Shown here piece after piece: positions 1 through 11,987 of a DNA stretch of 64,000 nucleotides (the first letter of the stretch is position 1; every line of letters starts with the position of its first letter). This DNA is from Prostheceraeus crozeri. Its lineage: Eukaryota > Platyhelminthes > Polycladida > Euryleptidae. The translations under genes were made by a program, and so were the position numbers. Under the pieces are notes generated by a model. That model was not told where the DNA came from. It searched no databases and saw nothing but the letters and a program-made list of their open reading frames with translations. The DNA lies in assembly GCA_907163375.1 (NCBI GenBank), contig CAJQUW010015437.1:1054001-1118000 (forward strand), written 5' to 3'.

Positions 1-175
1 ACTTAAATATCAAAACTCCGGCATCACATAGACAGCAGGTAGACACAGGAACCAGTTGCAAAAATTTGCACTTTGAAAAATTTATCAGATATTTTTTAGA
101 ACTCATGAATATAATCTCCGTACAAAGCTGGATCTTTTTACATAGTATTTTCCACTGTATGCTGACATACTTCCT
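1..175. repeat. Dispersed repeat copy, unclassified (partner near 23.25-23.4 kb)
   Basis: The stretch from about 58 to 170 resembles 23278-23390 in the same orientation. Shared words include GCAAAAATTT, ATATTTTTT, GTAATCTCCG-like and CAGTGTATGCTGA-like strings, with scattered mismatches. No coding signal or terminal repeat is visible. It looks like an old interspersed repeat cut by the window edge. Confidence 0.45.
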
Positions 176-1040
176 GCATTTTCCTGATTTGCCTGTTTTA
201 CACGCCATAAACGTGCGTATGGTATTCGGCAATTAATCCTGATATTGAAGCATTGCAGACCGTAAAATGTATTTTACAAGGAGACGGAGATAACCAGTTC
301 TTTTTTAATAGCAGTGAGCATCACAAATTTTAAGTTTTGCTCCAACGGTCATCGTTGATATAGAGCGCAGTTTCTGCTTTTACAAAATGTTCTTACTGAT
401 TGTAGGCCTTGTCTTGCAACCGGCTAATTTAAACGAAATCATGCTGACAGACTGACTTTACAGCCATGATAGTGATTTAGCGAAATTAGGAACCCTTTGA
501 TTTTGCTTGCATAAAGTGCCTATTACCTCAATGACATATTTTATTGCATGCACGTGAATACTATCTTTTAGTAAAATGAAAAATGACTAAAACGTCAGCA
601 ACAAACAGAAAAAATACTTCATAATTTCGATCACATATTTTGAGGTCTTCATAACATACTTAGAGAAAAAGATTTCACCTAAAAGGTCTAAGCATCAGAA
701 AAATTAAATTTTATCAACCTCTAGTCACGACCCATTCAGAACCAGGTTGTCATATGCCTGTGTTCGATACCATACCGATATCATTTCATTCGAGTTAGAA
801 CATTAGCATTCATTTGGCTTCAGCTTTTGAGTCCATGCTTCAAAAATGTATTTTAATTCATTTAAATAACAGTCGTAACTTGGGACAGTAAGGCTGATTA
901 ATGCATTCTCTTTAGCGAAGAACTGCTGGATCGCCGCGTCTATTGATGATCTCAACATTTTGGACTACTCTTGATGTTGAAAAACTGATGAACTGTTTTA
1001 AGTTTGTTCCTTAATTCTTTTTGATGTTCATGTAGTGCAT
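176..1040. other. Unannotated AT-rich stretch
   Basis: No long open frame, terminal repeat, RNA gene or recognisable element fragment is seen here. Confidence 0.5.
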
Positions 1041-1041
1041 G

Positions 1042-1123
1042 ATATATATATATATATATATAATATATATATATATATGATAATATATATATATGATATA
1101 TAATATATATATATATATATTAA
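1042..1123. repeat. TA-dinucleotide microsatellite
   Basis: About 80 bp of alternating TA, interrupted by a few GATAAT-like imperfections. Such tracts are self-complementary and usually vary in length between individuals. Confidence 0.95.
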
Positions 1124-2180
1124 TCGTTGCTTTTGTAACATGTGATTTCGTGTGCCACTCTTATTTGAATCAATAAATGATCATGGCCTTCGCAGGACAA
1201 TTTCATGTGAAGGCGCGAAGAAGATCTTTTTGATAGAGAGAACAATGTGATTGCACATCGCTAGGCACTTGATATACCACCATGTTCATTTATTCATAAC
1301 ATTTAGACATCCCTAATAGCTCGCAAGATTGATTGACAAATCCACAAATATTTTTATTTTTCATCATTTCGCACGATCTCCGATTACTCATTTTGTTACC
1401 GACGGATTACTCTAGAAGAGTACTCGATCAATTTGTTCTCAGTAATAGACTATATCCGATTCGGACTCTTCCGAGTGCTCTGTAAGGAGCAAATTTAATA
1501 TTCATTATATCTCAGCATCGAATACCAACCCTACTATGAGGCCATAACAGTTAATTGCTCATTCCTGCGATTTGCGTAATTCTTTCATCACTTGTGCGCT
1601 ATAAAACCGGTATATTGCCAGAACCTGCAATCATGTGTAGATTTAGTCTGGATAGTTAGTGTCAACTTCATGTTTCGTCAACTAATTGCATGTGTTCATA
1701 GATGGTGATCGACTTTACGTTCTTTTTCTCCGAACAGGGACATTGAATGGAACTATCGTTTCCTTATTCCAAAGCGAAACGAAAGGATACGGTAGATTAG
1801 GCTCTAATTGGATTAGGCCTCTTATTTTGTAGGCCTACCACGGATATACCTTCATTTACTATTTGATTTGGGCAGGACGGCATTCTGCTTCTTTCGAAAA
1901 ATGTTCATATTCCTGGTGGTGACATCTCTACTACAATTTGTCTATTGATCGGGTTTTCTTGCTCACAGCCGGGTATCAGAATGAGCACCTACATGTACAT
2001 CGCATGTAATACAAGTGTAACAGCTGGTAACACCGGGATGAAATCTTTGTTGTGATATACTGTAGTTTATATTGTGTCGGTGATTGATTATGCGTAATTC
2101 TATCTTGAGCAATTGTGTGTGTCAGGACAACAATCTTCTCGTGTCTATTTAACAGACTGAATACAGTGCAGTAATTATTA
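1124..2180. other. Unannotated stretch before the MITE
   Basis: Only short open frames with no recognisable product. No repeat structure was identified. Confidence 0.5.
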
Positions 2181-2182
2181 TA

Positions 2183-2407
2183 CAGGGTGTCCATAAAGTT
2201 TGTACCTGGTTTTAACTTACTGTCTTCACGTGTTCTTCAAAATGTTTTTCCGAGATAATCTAAGATATTCAAAGATATTTGACCTTGGATATTGCTGCAA
2301 GCAAAACTTAGGGGACTCATCAATGTGATATATCAAATTTGAATTTGAACATTTGAATTTGAAATGACAGCGGGTTAAAATCAGGTACAAACTTTATGAA
2401 CACCCTG
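2183..2407. mobile_element. MITE, Tc1/mariner-type (TA target site)
   Basis: The element is 225 bp with 34-bp terminal inverted repeats. The left end starts CAGGGTGTCCATAAAGTTTG, and the right end read in reverse starts CAGGGTGTTCATAAAGTTTG. The two ends differ at two positions over 34 bp. TA dinucleotides flank both ends (2181-2182 and 2408-2409), the target duplication expected of Tc1/mariner. The interior holds no coding region, so it is non-autonomous and would need a transposase from elsewhere. Confidence 0.85.
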
Positions 2408-2409
2408 TA

Positions 2410-3580
2410 TATGTAAGTAGAGGCTCGATGTGGTATTTTATGGACAGCTCTGTAACAGTGCATTATCTCATGTTATTTGGTCAGATGACTCATGTGTAAT
2501 TGAATGTCAGACATCTTCTAATAAAGAGCACAAGTAAATCTCCTATCAAGACGTGCTCTCTCTTACTTTTCTCAAGGGTTATCGGAAACGCCTATAACCA
2601 CTAGGTAAACCCACGACAATCTTTATAAAGAATCTTCAATCTATATGTACGCCAGTTCGGTCAGCTTCGTCATCTAACTGCTGGCCACATCATCTTCGAA
2701 ATCAGCCACTTCAATATAGTGGGAATTCGTCACCTGGCGCTGTCTAATTTCGGCGTAGTTCTCAAAGTGAGGTTCATCCTAGAACAGGTCCGTTAGAGGA
2801 AACGTCTATATATTAGTGCAGTTTATCAGACCGCTACAGCTGATCATCATGGAGTATTCGCAGCACTCACACATCGATAAATATTCCAAAGGAGCGCGGA
2901 TTGTTGAGAGAACTTGACGAATTCCGTAGCAGGGTCCAGGAGACCGTGCTTGGCAGCTGAAACACTTTTAGGTCATAGCACTAAAACAAATAATAATTGG
3001 CGGTCCAAACTTTACATATGACTTCACTATGTCAATTCATAAAAAAGTCACGGCAGGGATTTCGGAATCAGTCATTATCTACCTTTCTACAGCGGATTGA
3101 ATATTGAAAAATCCTGAACGGCTCGGCAAAGCAGGACAACCGCTTTTACATTTGTTTTCAGTATAATTACTGAATTGATATTTACGTATTTAAAATATAT
3201 AATAAAATATTATAATAATTGCAATCGTTAATTTTATTTTGTAGTAGGCTACGATACAGATTTCTCATATTTTCTGATAAATTATTTTTACAGATTGAAT
3301 TGATACAACACAATTTATTTTTGTTATTGGTGATACTTAGATAACATGTAATTGGAAATTTTCATGATCATGATCATATGTAACAGTACATCAGGCCTAC
3401 AGATATTTTGACAACGTAGGCCTATTTAACAAAACTAAATTACTGCTCGTTTCCATTTACCAAAATACCAAAGCAGTTGGTAAAAAATAGCATTTACGAT
3501 GATCAACATGCTAAGTATTATCATGTATTTTAACGTTCAACAAAATTTTCTAAACACAAAAAGTACGGCACCCGTACTCA
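2410..3580. other. Unannotated AT-rich stretch
   Basis: No gene or element recognised. There is a short palindromic run of ATCATGATCATG type near 3364-3376. Confidence 0.5.
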
Positions 3581-3586
3581 TAGTAT

Positions 3587-5880
3587 TTAAAAATGAGCAA
3601 GGGAGTCATAAAAGTCATGTAAATCTCTATGTAGTATGATCTTCAAAGACTGGAGATGTTCAAACTTGACCTTTTTTATTTTGCGTCTTGTTGTATGCCG
3701 TTTTGAAGGAAATTCAGCAGGCAACACATTTCTTCTACCCAAATAAAGAAGTTGCCAATCCTCATCAAAGTCCAACTTATAATATATCGAGCCGTCAGGT
3801 TGATGCTGAAGTCCAGAAATGTCCGTAACAACTAACAACATTTTCATTTTACCAAGTTTCATTGATTTTGCTGCTCCCATAATCTTTTCGAAATCAAGGA
3901 AAGCTGCATATGTTAGATGGTGCGTCATGTATTTTTCGTGACTGCGTCTTGCTGATTGAATTAATGGAATGTAGTCAGTTGGTAAGTTAATTTCCATATT
4001 CTTTATCCTTTTTCCGATTGAAGTGTGGACACTATCTACTTCCATTTGAGTATGTCCACGAACCAAAACTTTTTGTTCAATTGTTACTCCTGCTTGAAAC
4101 GCGGAATATCGCAAGGCCGTTGACAAAACTTTATTCCGCTTTTCATATGTACATCCATCTGAGTAAATAATAGCCTTTTTAATACAAGTGAATGTTTTCT
4201 CTCAAATAAGGGGCAAGTACCACACGTTGTGCATCAACACAAATGAGTTTCGCTGATGCATCTTCCTTACAATATGTTTTGTCTTTAGCTTTTTCAGCTT
4301 GCACAGTTTCTTTGTTTTTTTCGATGAAGAGTATAGGACTCTTCGTTAATGCTTTCTGTTGACATTGATGTTAATTTTGACAACATATGTCGCATTGGTC
4401 CATCCGAGGTTTGAAACTGGCAATATTGAGGCTTTTCAGATGATTAATAAAAGTGTTATATGACACATGTTCATCTTCATTTTTACTTTTAGCTGCCGAT
4501 GCTTATTCACGACATAAATCAGTAAGCGAATAAAAGAAAGGCTCAACACAAAATTTGTTTGTATCTGTGAGGCAATAGTGAGACGGCATCTTAGGTAATT
4601 TATCTAAAAATTCTTTTAAAAACTTCGGTCTTGTGGATAGTTCAGGCTGCTTTCTCTCATCCGGACCTTGCTACGAACTTAGCTTTTCGTTTTTGATAAT
4701 GGTGTTGTGAACCCACCACTTCGCCAAACCGACGGTCTTCAAAAACATGTTCTGACAAACTCTGTAATTTTGCAAGTGACAGATGAAACTATGTCTGTTT
4801 TCCTCGGTTAAATCTGTCTGATCTCCACTATTTTCTTTGATGAGCACTAAATCCCTCACGAGTATATTCTTCTCAATCCACATATTCCATACTTTCCTGT
4901 GAATGCCATTTCGATCATCGTCTGAGACTCTACTACCCTCATAATAAACTGCTTTACACTGACACCTATCACCAATAGTTCGTTCACTCTTCAAAACATC
5001 TTCAAACCGTTTATCTACTTTGTTGTCATGCCTGCCGATGTAGCTTAATCATTTTTCACGATTTTTCTGTTTTATTCTTTTTACCTAGAAGTTCTGCCTT
5101 TGTAGTTGACAGAATTATGCTTTCACAAATGTTTTCAGTCCATGTACTCAGTACATTGCATTCACAAGCGGTCATCAAGATGTCAACAGAGTCCCTCACT
5201 GATGAAGAGAGATCAGGATGCTTACGGGAGGCTGCAGTATTTACGTTGCAATCGGTAGCGGTCATTAAGATGTTACTGGAGTCGCTCACAGCCTAAGAGA
5301 GATTAGGATGCTTACAGGAGGATGTAGAATTTGCGCTGTAGTCGGCAGCGGGTTTCGTCAAGATGCCATCAGAGTAGTTTACAAATGTAGAGAAACCAGG
5401 ATGTTTGCAGGCAGTCGTAGCATACACATTGCACTCAGAAACGGTCATCAAGATGCCAACACTCACGCATGAAATGAGATCAGGATGCTCACAGGAGGCT
5501 GTAGCATTTACGCTGCAGTCGGTAGCGCTCGCAACTAATGAGAGATCCCGAGGTTCATAGGAGACTGTATCATTCATGTTGCAATCAGCAGCGGATATCA
5601 AGTTGTTACTGAAGTTGTCGACAAATAAAGAGAGATCACTATGTTCACGGGAGGCTGTAGCAATGATACCATGCATTTTGTCATTAGCAGCAGTTTTCAA
5701 ACAATCGTTATCCGATTAGGACACATCACGAACATGAAGATTTTGATGTGAGATGCCAATAGTTTCACTGCTTTCGGTGCAGGTCACTCCACATTCTGCA
5801 AAGACGCTTTGAAAGGTTTTATTTACTTTTAGCCTGTTACTGAGTCGCTGTCGTTTTTCTGTGTCTGAGAAAGACTATAT
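3587..5880 (-). pseudogene. Decayed DDE-like transposase-family gene with repeat-rich N-terminus
   Basis: The minus strand encodes pieces of an uncharacterised metazoan transposase-like family. In order they are: a Cys-containing segment (4994-4671, motifs HRKVWNMW and RVCQNMFLKTVG); a segment near 4600-4390 (PSHYCLTDTNK ... DQCDICCQN); a segment near 4340-4200 (VQAEKAKDK ... ICVDAQ); and the C-terminal block (about 4150-3587) with YSDGCTYEKRNKV and GHTQMEVDSVH. The Asp of YSDGC is the likely metal ligand of an RNase-H-like fold. The part normally between ICVDAQ and YSDGC is mostly missing. Frames change between blocks and in-frame stops occur (for example near 5704 and 5290), so the copy is dead. 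No terminal inverted repeats were found, so the element's limits are unknown. The match is to sequences remembered from many invertebrate genomes and was not searched. Confidence 0.7.
5130..5700 (-). repeat. About six degenerate ~90-bp tandem repeats, coding in frame
   Basis: Units begin near 5206, 5295, 5388, 5477, 5539 and 5629 (plus strand) with GAGAGATCAGGATGCTTAC-like starts. Most are 85-93 bp and one is shortened to about 62 bp. Read on the minus strand they give a peptide repeat of about 30 residues with the recurring pattern DCNVNxTASxxHPDLS. They sit directly upstream of the transposase-like domain. The spacing is a multiple of three in most units, so the repeat grew while the frame was open. 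Confidence 0.75.
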
Positions 5881-6596
5881 TCAACCATTCCTTCTCTTCG
5901 GCATTTCGGCGCCCACATGCTAGTGATTGGGATCGAAGTTATTCGTTTAGCATTCAAGGCTGTTGTGCGAGTTAGCAGTCACAGGGTCACTCTGTATTAA
6001 ACCCCTGCGCCGCCGGCGAATGCGTCTGCAGTGTCAACTAAAGAACTTCTAGCAGCTATACTGTCTAATGATAATTATTTGAATTTGTGAGCACGTGACT
6101 TCGGCAGTTTGATCCAGTAAATGTGATGACAGACAATAATAGCGCAAACCGTCTAATTAAGTTGCACGTCTAATTAAGTTGCACCGTCTAATTAAGTTCC
6201 AATCTTCAGTTGCACACACCCTTTCACCAAAAAATGTGGGGCGTGTATCCCTGCCTCCCACAAAAGAACATGAAATACTATATGAATTCTATGATGTATG
6301 GATATTTTAAAGTTCTCAGCTTACAACGAGAATTCAACTGAATCCAGTAATTTTATGACACTAACTTCAGTTTCGCATTAGATTATGATTTCCCGATATT
6401 TGTAAAACAATTCAAATTTTCAATTAAGCTTTATTCCAAATAAAGTTTTCCTACATTAATAAGACACTTCCGTTTAAGATGTATTTTCATGCATGAATTA
6501 CAATCAAACGATGCACATCGAGTGAAAGAATTTTCATGGGTTTACTTAATGAAAATGAAGAAATTTCTAGGAACCGATTAATAAAATGTATATATA
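5881..6596. other. Unannotated stretch with a short tandem repeat
   Basis: Apart from three tandem copies of a 17-18-bp unit (CGTCTAATTAAGTTGCA) at 6150-6201, no gene or element is recognised. Confidence 0.6.
6150..6201. repeat. Short tandem repeat, 3 x 17-18 bp
   Basis: Three successive copies of CGTCTAATTAAGTTGCA or a close variant. Too few for function to be inferred. Confidence 0.9.
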
Positions 6597-8293
6597 CAGT
6601 AGTCCCTGTCATTGACGAACCTGCTTTTAACGACTTCCTGTCGATTACGACCAAACAGTTTGGCACCGATGCAAAATTGATATATCACCTGTATAATTCA
6701 GCCTGTGCATAACGACTTCCTGTCTAACGCGACTTACGACCTCAGTAATTCGGCAAATTGTTCTCTGATCCCTGTTTATTACGACCACAGATTGCGGGGG
6801 AACGATAAATGTGTGTAGATGTTTCGCTAGCTTTATGCATTAATTACAGACAAACGTCTTATTACGCAACAGCTGTCAGCCAGTGACGTCGCGTGCTCCC
6901 AGACCACAGGCCTTCGCTCGGCATTGGAATACTATTTCTATACCAGACATTTTTTATGTTATAGCATTAATTTTCATAAAAGATGAATTTTTAATAACAA
7001 TTTCCCGAACATTTTTTAATGCCAAGTCAATGTGCACATGAGAAGTTAATTGCTCATGTCGCCTAACCGCCTTACTCAAGGAGCTGAAATTACTATATCC
7101 CCTCTCTGTCCAGACCACATTTTCTCGAGAAAAAAGGAGGAAGGGAAACAGTTTCTGGTGTTTCTCACGGCTGGCCAGCCACTCATGTGTTTGAACTTTG
7201 ATGCATTAAAATGTCTTGTGTATCTCTTATTTCTTTCTCTGTGAGTACTTTCAATTTTTAAATCAGGTGTTGGCCTACCTTGCTTGACGACTGTCATCTT
7301 TTCAGTATATTCTTTTCGGACGAAAGGAACAATTGGATTGCGTTTCCCTTTCTATATTTAAGTACCGAGCCTCGATCAAGAATAACGGAGAATTTCATTG
7401 TAAAAATTGGAGAAGGGAAAGCATTATGTCTATCGAGAAAGCCAATATTAGTGCGGGCGCGTGCGCTTGCTGCCTCACATGCACACAACTCGCTTTCGCT
7501 CCGTCTGAACACACGCACGACTAGCATGTGTGTCTAATCGTTAGAAGAAAACAGCTGTGATTCGTGCACGTGCAAAACTGTTCACTCTGAGGTTGAGCGT
7601 CTGATTTTGAGACGGACAGCTACTACGAGAAGCTATCGAATTTAAATGAAATATAATGAATAATGACACTTTTCATTTTTATAAATGTTGGTAAATTATT
7701 ATTTAGGATGCGCCGAAGGCCTCGCAGGTACGGAGAAGACGCCACTGCTGTCAACTAACCATCTTAATCCCTCACTTTCAGCTCTGACAGATACATGAGT
7801 CTCAACATTCTCAACTTACTGGCTTCATCTTCTCCTGTAGCTTGCTAGAGGCGATGAGGCTACATAAGGCCTACATCTGAATTTATTCTACATAATTGTG
7901 CCGCTAGTATAATCTTGTAGTTTTACATAATGTCTACATCCAGCACCTAACACAGGTATCATCAAATTTTCTCATTGGTTAATGTCTGCTTTATACTTAT
8001 GTTTGTGCATCACATTATTGTTATATTTCTATACAGTTTTCCAAACTTTCACTAAATCTTGCGCAATAGGCCCTTTGAATGGACTTAGAAGCAATAAAAG
8101 CTAGTATCATTCGTGCAATCATGCTGTGTTGAACTATGAGTACGTGTAGGCTTATGATTGGATATTACTATAGGCCTGATGTCATATATCATATAAAAAG
8201 GTGGCCAAAAGTTTACCTGCAAATAACGACCACCTGTCTATAACGACTTTATTTGCTTGGCAGAGAGGTGGTCGTTAAAGACAGGGACAACTG
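6597..8293. mobile_element. Non-autonomous pogo/Tigger-like DNA transposon (TA target site)
   Basis: The left end reads CAGTAGTCCCTGTCATTGAC and the right end in reverse reads CAGTTGTCCCTGTCTTTAAC. Both are flanked by TA (6595-6596 and 8294-8295). The CAGTNGTCCCTG ends and TA duplication fit the pogo/Tigger branch of Tc1/mariner. Subterminal TAACGAC words recur inward from both ends and could be transposase-binding sites. No transposase is present. A hAT element (6881-7747) lies inside it, so only about 0.8 kb is the pogo-like element itself. Confidence 0.8.
6881..7747. mobile_element. Non-autonomous hAT element, copy A
   Basis: Ends are CAGTGACGTCGCGTGCTC (left) and, reversed, CAGTGGCGTCTTCTCCG (right), each followed inward by AGGCCTTCG-like sequence. 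Flanking 8-bp target duplications are CTGTCAGC and CTGTCAAC (7 of 8 match), the size typical of hAT. It is inserted in the pogo-like element. It shares its left ~370 bp, its middle and its right ~240 bp with copy B at 10857-18483. No transposase ORF; the open frames in it are short and overlap on both strands. Confidence 0.85.
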
Positions 8294-10130
8294 TATCCAA
8301 TGCGCACACAAAGAGACTATAGTTTTTCTCAAATCTGCCATGCGTCAAACAAGTTGGTTGAAAACTTTAGTCACAGAGTTGAATTTCACTGTTAAGTTTC
8401 GAATTTTTCAGCTACAATGCTGAACAACTAGTGAAATTCTTAATTTCAGGGCACGTACCCTCAGGGGTGCGCGTACTAAAGGTTGAAAACCGCTGATCTA
8501 GCTAAACTTTTACATAGAAACCGGATTTGAATCCATGAATTCCACACTTAGACGATTTGCCACTGCGATTTGCTGACAAAGCACTGAAGAACATCTAACT
8601 GACATAAGATGGTTTGTGCGTAAAATCTTCTACATTTTTAACAATTGCTCATTTCTGAAAGAAAATGATTGGCTAAATTCTAAATTGCGATATGATACAT
8701 TGATACATTTTCATCAGAGCTAAAACTCATTGGCATTGGAACAATAATATGCAAAAAATGGAAAAATGAAAATTTTTCACTTAGACGGTTTGTGACTGAC
8801 CATCGACGCATGCAAGCAGACGGAGATGTTAAACATTTCTTGTTCTTTATTTAATGGATTTTGTGCTAATTGTCATCGATTAATCGCTTATCGAGATTCA
8901 ATTTCTTGATATGTGGATCTCACTTTATTTAGCTCGCAAGCTTTACTTGCACGCTTTTGATGAGAGTCACATTTCAATTTTCACTTGCATCTTTGCATGT
9001 TATAATATTGATGTGTGAACGAATTGGAGCACTTCTTGTTTATTTACTTAAGACTTGTCATGTGGTAAAACCATTATCTTTTGTTTGATATTTCCTCCTG
9101 TGCGACACTATTGATATACGCCAGACATTTGAGGTTGAGTACATAGTAATTTCGTTACGTCCTCGGTGAGGCTGAACAAGCAAAATGTGTGTGACTAAAA
9201 TCTAAATAAACTGTCTCCGCCAATTTTGGTACTTCTAGCGTCAATTTTGACTGTGCGAGCAAGGCGTGAGCATCTGTCGATCTCTGCGTGCACATGTTCA
9301 GCAAATTGTTCTTCACAAAATGTCTGTCCCGAGATGCGGCTGTTGTTCGATGAAATACGGTATGCATTTCCGATTTTCGAAACAGACAGTGGAATCTTGA
9401 AGAATATTACGAGTAATAGGAAAATCCAAGTAATAGTTTTCCTAGGGAATCCGCAAAACAGATGTTCGTTTTCGAGGTATTCTATTTCACGAGATCTTTC
9501 CATCGTTCTACACAATCATCGTCAGGAAAATCCAATCTCGATATGCATGGGATCAAGGACGTCTAGATATATTAGTAGCATTACCATATTAACAGTATTA
9601 ATTTAATTCATTAATATTAATATATTAATAGTATACTTATGATATGTCTAGTAGACCTTGATAGGATATAAAGTGTTTTCCGAAATTAATGCCTATTCTG
9701 AAAATAAGACCGTGTGATTTTTCAGAATAATTTTGACCTTTTCTCTTTCTTTTAACTTCAGAATCTTTTTAGAATAAGAAAATAAGCCCTGGGTGAGAGC
9801 GGCAGAGAGATAAAAAAAGATACGGGGATGCATAATGCGGTGCAAGCCATCATTTTCAAAATATTTTATCTTTTGACAAATAAAAATAGTGACGAGACAT
9901 ATCGCTGTGTTCTCTCGCAAGCTCAAACACACAGATGAGCAATGAAAGATTGTGCATTGGGTAGCAAATTCATGGGATGGAATCACAGACAGCTGCAGGC
10001 CTATTGTCAATGCGCTAAACAGCAGGCTACCTGGATAAGAACTTCAATTCCATGAGACCTCCATTCAACATGAGAGCGAAAATTCTTGTGCAGGAAATTG
10101 AGTTATACATTGATTATATTAAGAATTCGT
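8294..10130. other. Unannotated stretch with one hAT-end fragment
   Basis: Around 8455-8493 there is a hAT-like terminus: read in reverse it starts CAGCGGTTTTCAACCTTTAG, a common hAT-end pattern. No matching partner end was found nearby. Overlapping open frames of 106 and 126 codons on opposite strands near 9195-9606 match nothing recognised. The rest shows nothing identifiable. Confidence 0.4.
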
Positions 10131-10135
10131 CTAAG

Positions 10136-10321
10136 TTAGAAAAACTCAACTGACAATGCCATCGTATTATCTGCGGGAGTGAATGCCGAAGAGATTGTCT
10201 TCAAAATCAGGACGAACGACGCAAAATCCGAGCCTTAAAAGAATTTAATGACCTATTTTCACCAGAAAATTGCCTACACGACTTGATGCCTGAACGTCTT
10301 ACACACTCCAAACACTTATAA
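10136..10321 (+). pseudogene. LINE ORF2 C-terminal remnant (CR1-like)
   Basis: Translation in the frame starting at 10136 gives LEKLN, a stop, then QCHRIICGSE... DCLQ ... ERRKIRALKEF ... NCLHDLMPERLTHSKHL before the terminal stop at 10319-10321. The pattern of an RII(C)G motif, an RR-x-K-x-RA helix and a short LHDLMP-type tail is the usual C-terminus of CR1/Jockey-group LINE ORF2 proteins. Everything upstream of this end is missing (5' truncation, typical of LINE insertion). It is a different family from the intact LINE at 50.8-54.3 kb. Confidence 0.55.
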
Positions 10322-10369
10322 ATGCCTTTATCACGGACTCAGAGAAGAAGAGACTCATTTATCCCTACC

Positions 10370-10775
10370 TGTACTTCACTCTATAACTTCAACATGTAAT
10401 CCATCGTTCTATCTTTTTATCTTTTTATGACTTATTTCTTAGGTACTCGTGCTTGAATGATGTACTCGAACGTGAAATCCAACCTCTCTTGTAATATTAT
10501 ATTGACGTATTTCTTACTCGTTATGTATTCCAAATGATGTATTCCAACATGCGATTCAACCTCTTATATTTTTATAGGGCCTAGACGTATTTCTTACTCG
10601 TGTATGAATGATGCACTTGAACATGTAATCCAACATGCGATTCAACCTCTTATATTTTTATAGACGCATTTCTTACTCGTGCATAAATAATGTATTTAAA
10701 CATGAAATTCGACATTTTCTATCATCTTATTTTGACGCATCTTCTTGCCCGTATTTGAATGATCATTTCCGAAAA
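10370..10775. repeat. Minisatellite, ~80-bp unit, about 4-5 copies
   Basis: Repeated landmarks are ACGTATTTCTTACTCG, TGAATGATGTA/GCAC, AACATGTAATCCAAC and CGATTCAACCTCTTATATTT. They recur at about 75-90-bp spacing, with length variation between units. The array follows immediately after the LINE remnant's stop, so it may be that LINE family's 3' untranslated region. Confidence 0.8.
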
Positions 10776-11239
10776 TGTACAAGAGTTTTGTGATTGTCTG
10801 TGATTTTCATTAACGAAATTAAACGGTTCATTACTATTATTTATTATTTTACGAAACAGTGGCGTCGCGTGCTCCCAGATCATAGGCCTTCTCTCGGCAT
10901 TGGAATACTAACTATTTCTAAACCAGAAATTTTATGTTGTAACATTAATTTTCATAAACGATGAATTTTCAATAACAATTTCCCGAACATTTTTTAAGGC
11001 CAAATGAATGTGCACATGTGAAGTCGATCGCTCATACCGCTTAACCGCCTTACTCAAGGAGCTGAGATTATTACCCCTATCTGTCCAGACCACATTCTCT
11101 CGAGAAAAAAGGAGGAAGGGAAACAGTCTCTTGCTTTTGGTCATAGCCGGTCAGCCACTCAAAAGTTTGAATTTTGATGCATTAAAATGTCTTGTGTATT
11201 TCTTATTTCTTTCTCTCTGAGTGCTTTCAATTTTTATAT

Positions 11240-11777
11240 CAGTGGCCGTATTGTCAACGCGTGCTAATTGCTAAATAGTTCACTATCTGTCTATTTAGTC
11301 AAACTTCGTATTCTGAATGCAGTCTAAATAGTCATGACTATTTAGATTGAACTATTTAGTAGGATATCTGACTAAATGGAATTCTGAAAGATGCATGATG
11401 ACTATTTAACATGCTATTTAGATCAAAAATTTAAGACAGCTACTGAGCTGTCTAAAACCTAACTATTGCTACATTGATGGTGATAGATAGTGATCATTTG
11501 TAACTCTCTTTATAATTCTCGCATTAATTAAACGAAAACATTCATATAATGAATGACTGGGTGATGAACAAAAACAATTTACTTGCAATATGATATAAGA
11601 CGTCACAGAAATCGTTATTTGCTGCCGTTGTTTATAAATGTGTATGTACGGTTCTTTTAAAGGGAATCCTGACCACACACATCGAGCTGTATTTGTGTGT
11701 TAGCGAATACAAACTTGATACGCATCACTTTGTGAATTTAATTCAATATGTCAAAAGCTTGACAAAGCATATGACCA
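11240..11777. other. Block within hAT copy B absent from copy A
   Basis: About 540 bp that interrupts the similarity to copy A. It contains several CTATTTAG/CTAAATAG words between 11270 and 11425, able to pair with each other. No clear terminal repeats or target duplication could be set, so it may be an insertion in B or a deletion in A. Confidence 0.5.
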
Positions 11778-11987
11778 TGCTTGACGACTGTCATCTTTTC
11801 AGTATATTCCCTTCGGACGAAAGGCGTGGTTATGAGCTCATCTACAGTACTAAACACGGCGTCACATCAATCACGTAAAAATAAATTGTGGAATTCCTCC
11901 TAATCTGGGTGTTCGAGTCAGATGCATTACTCTGCACTCATTGGCGAACACTCATCATCTGATTACAGTCTTATCTGAACGTCCGTC

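Noticed and set aside
5206-5700. Regularly spaced repeats considered as a CRISPR array.
   Set aside because: Units of about 90 bp are similar throughout, with no unique spacers, and code in frame with a eukaryotic transposase-like gene.
9195-9606. Overlapping 106- and 126-codon frames on opposite strands, one with a hydrophobic stretch.
   Set aside because: No recognisable domain, no supporting start context, and mutual overlap; not enough to call a gene.
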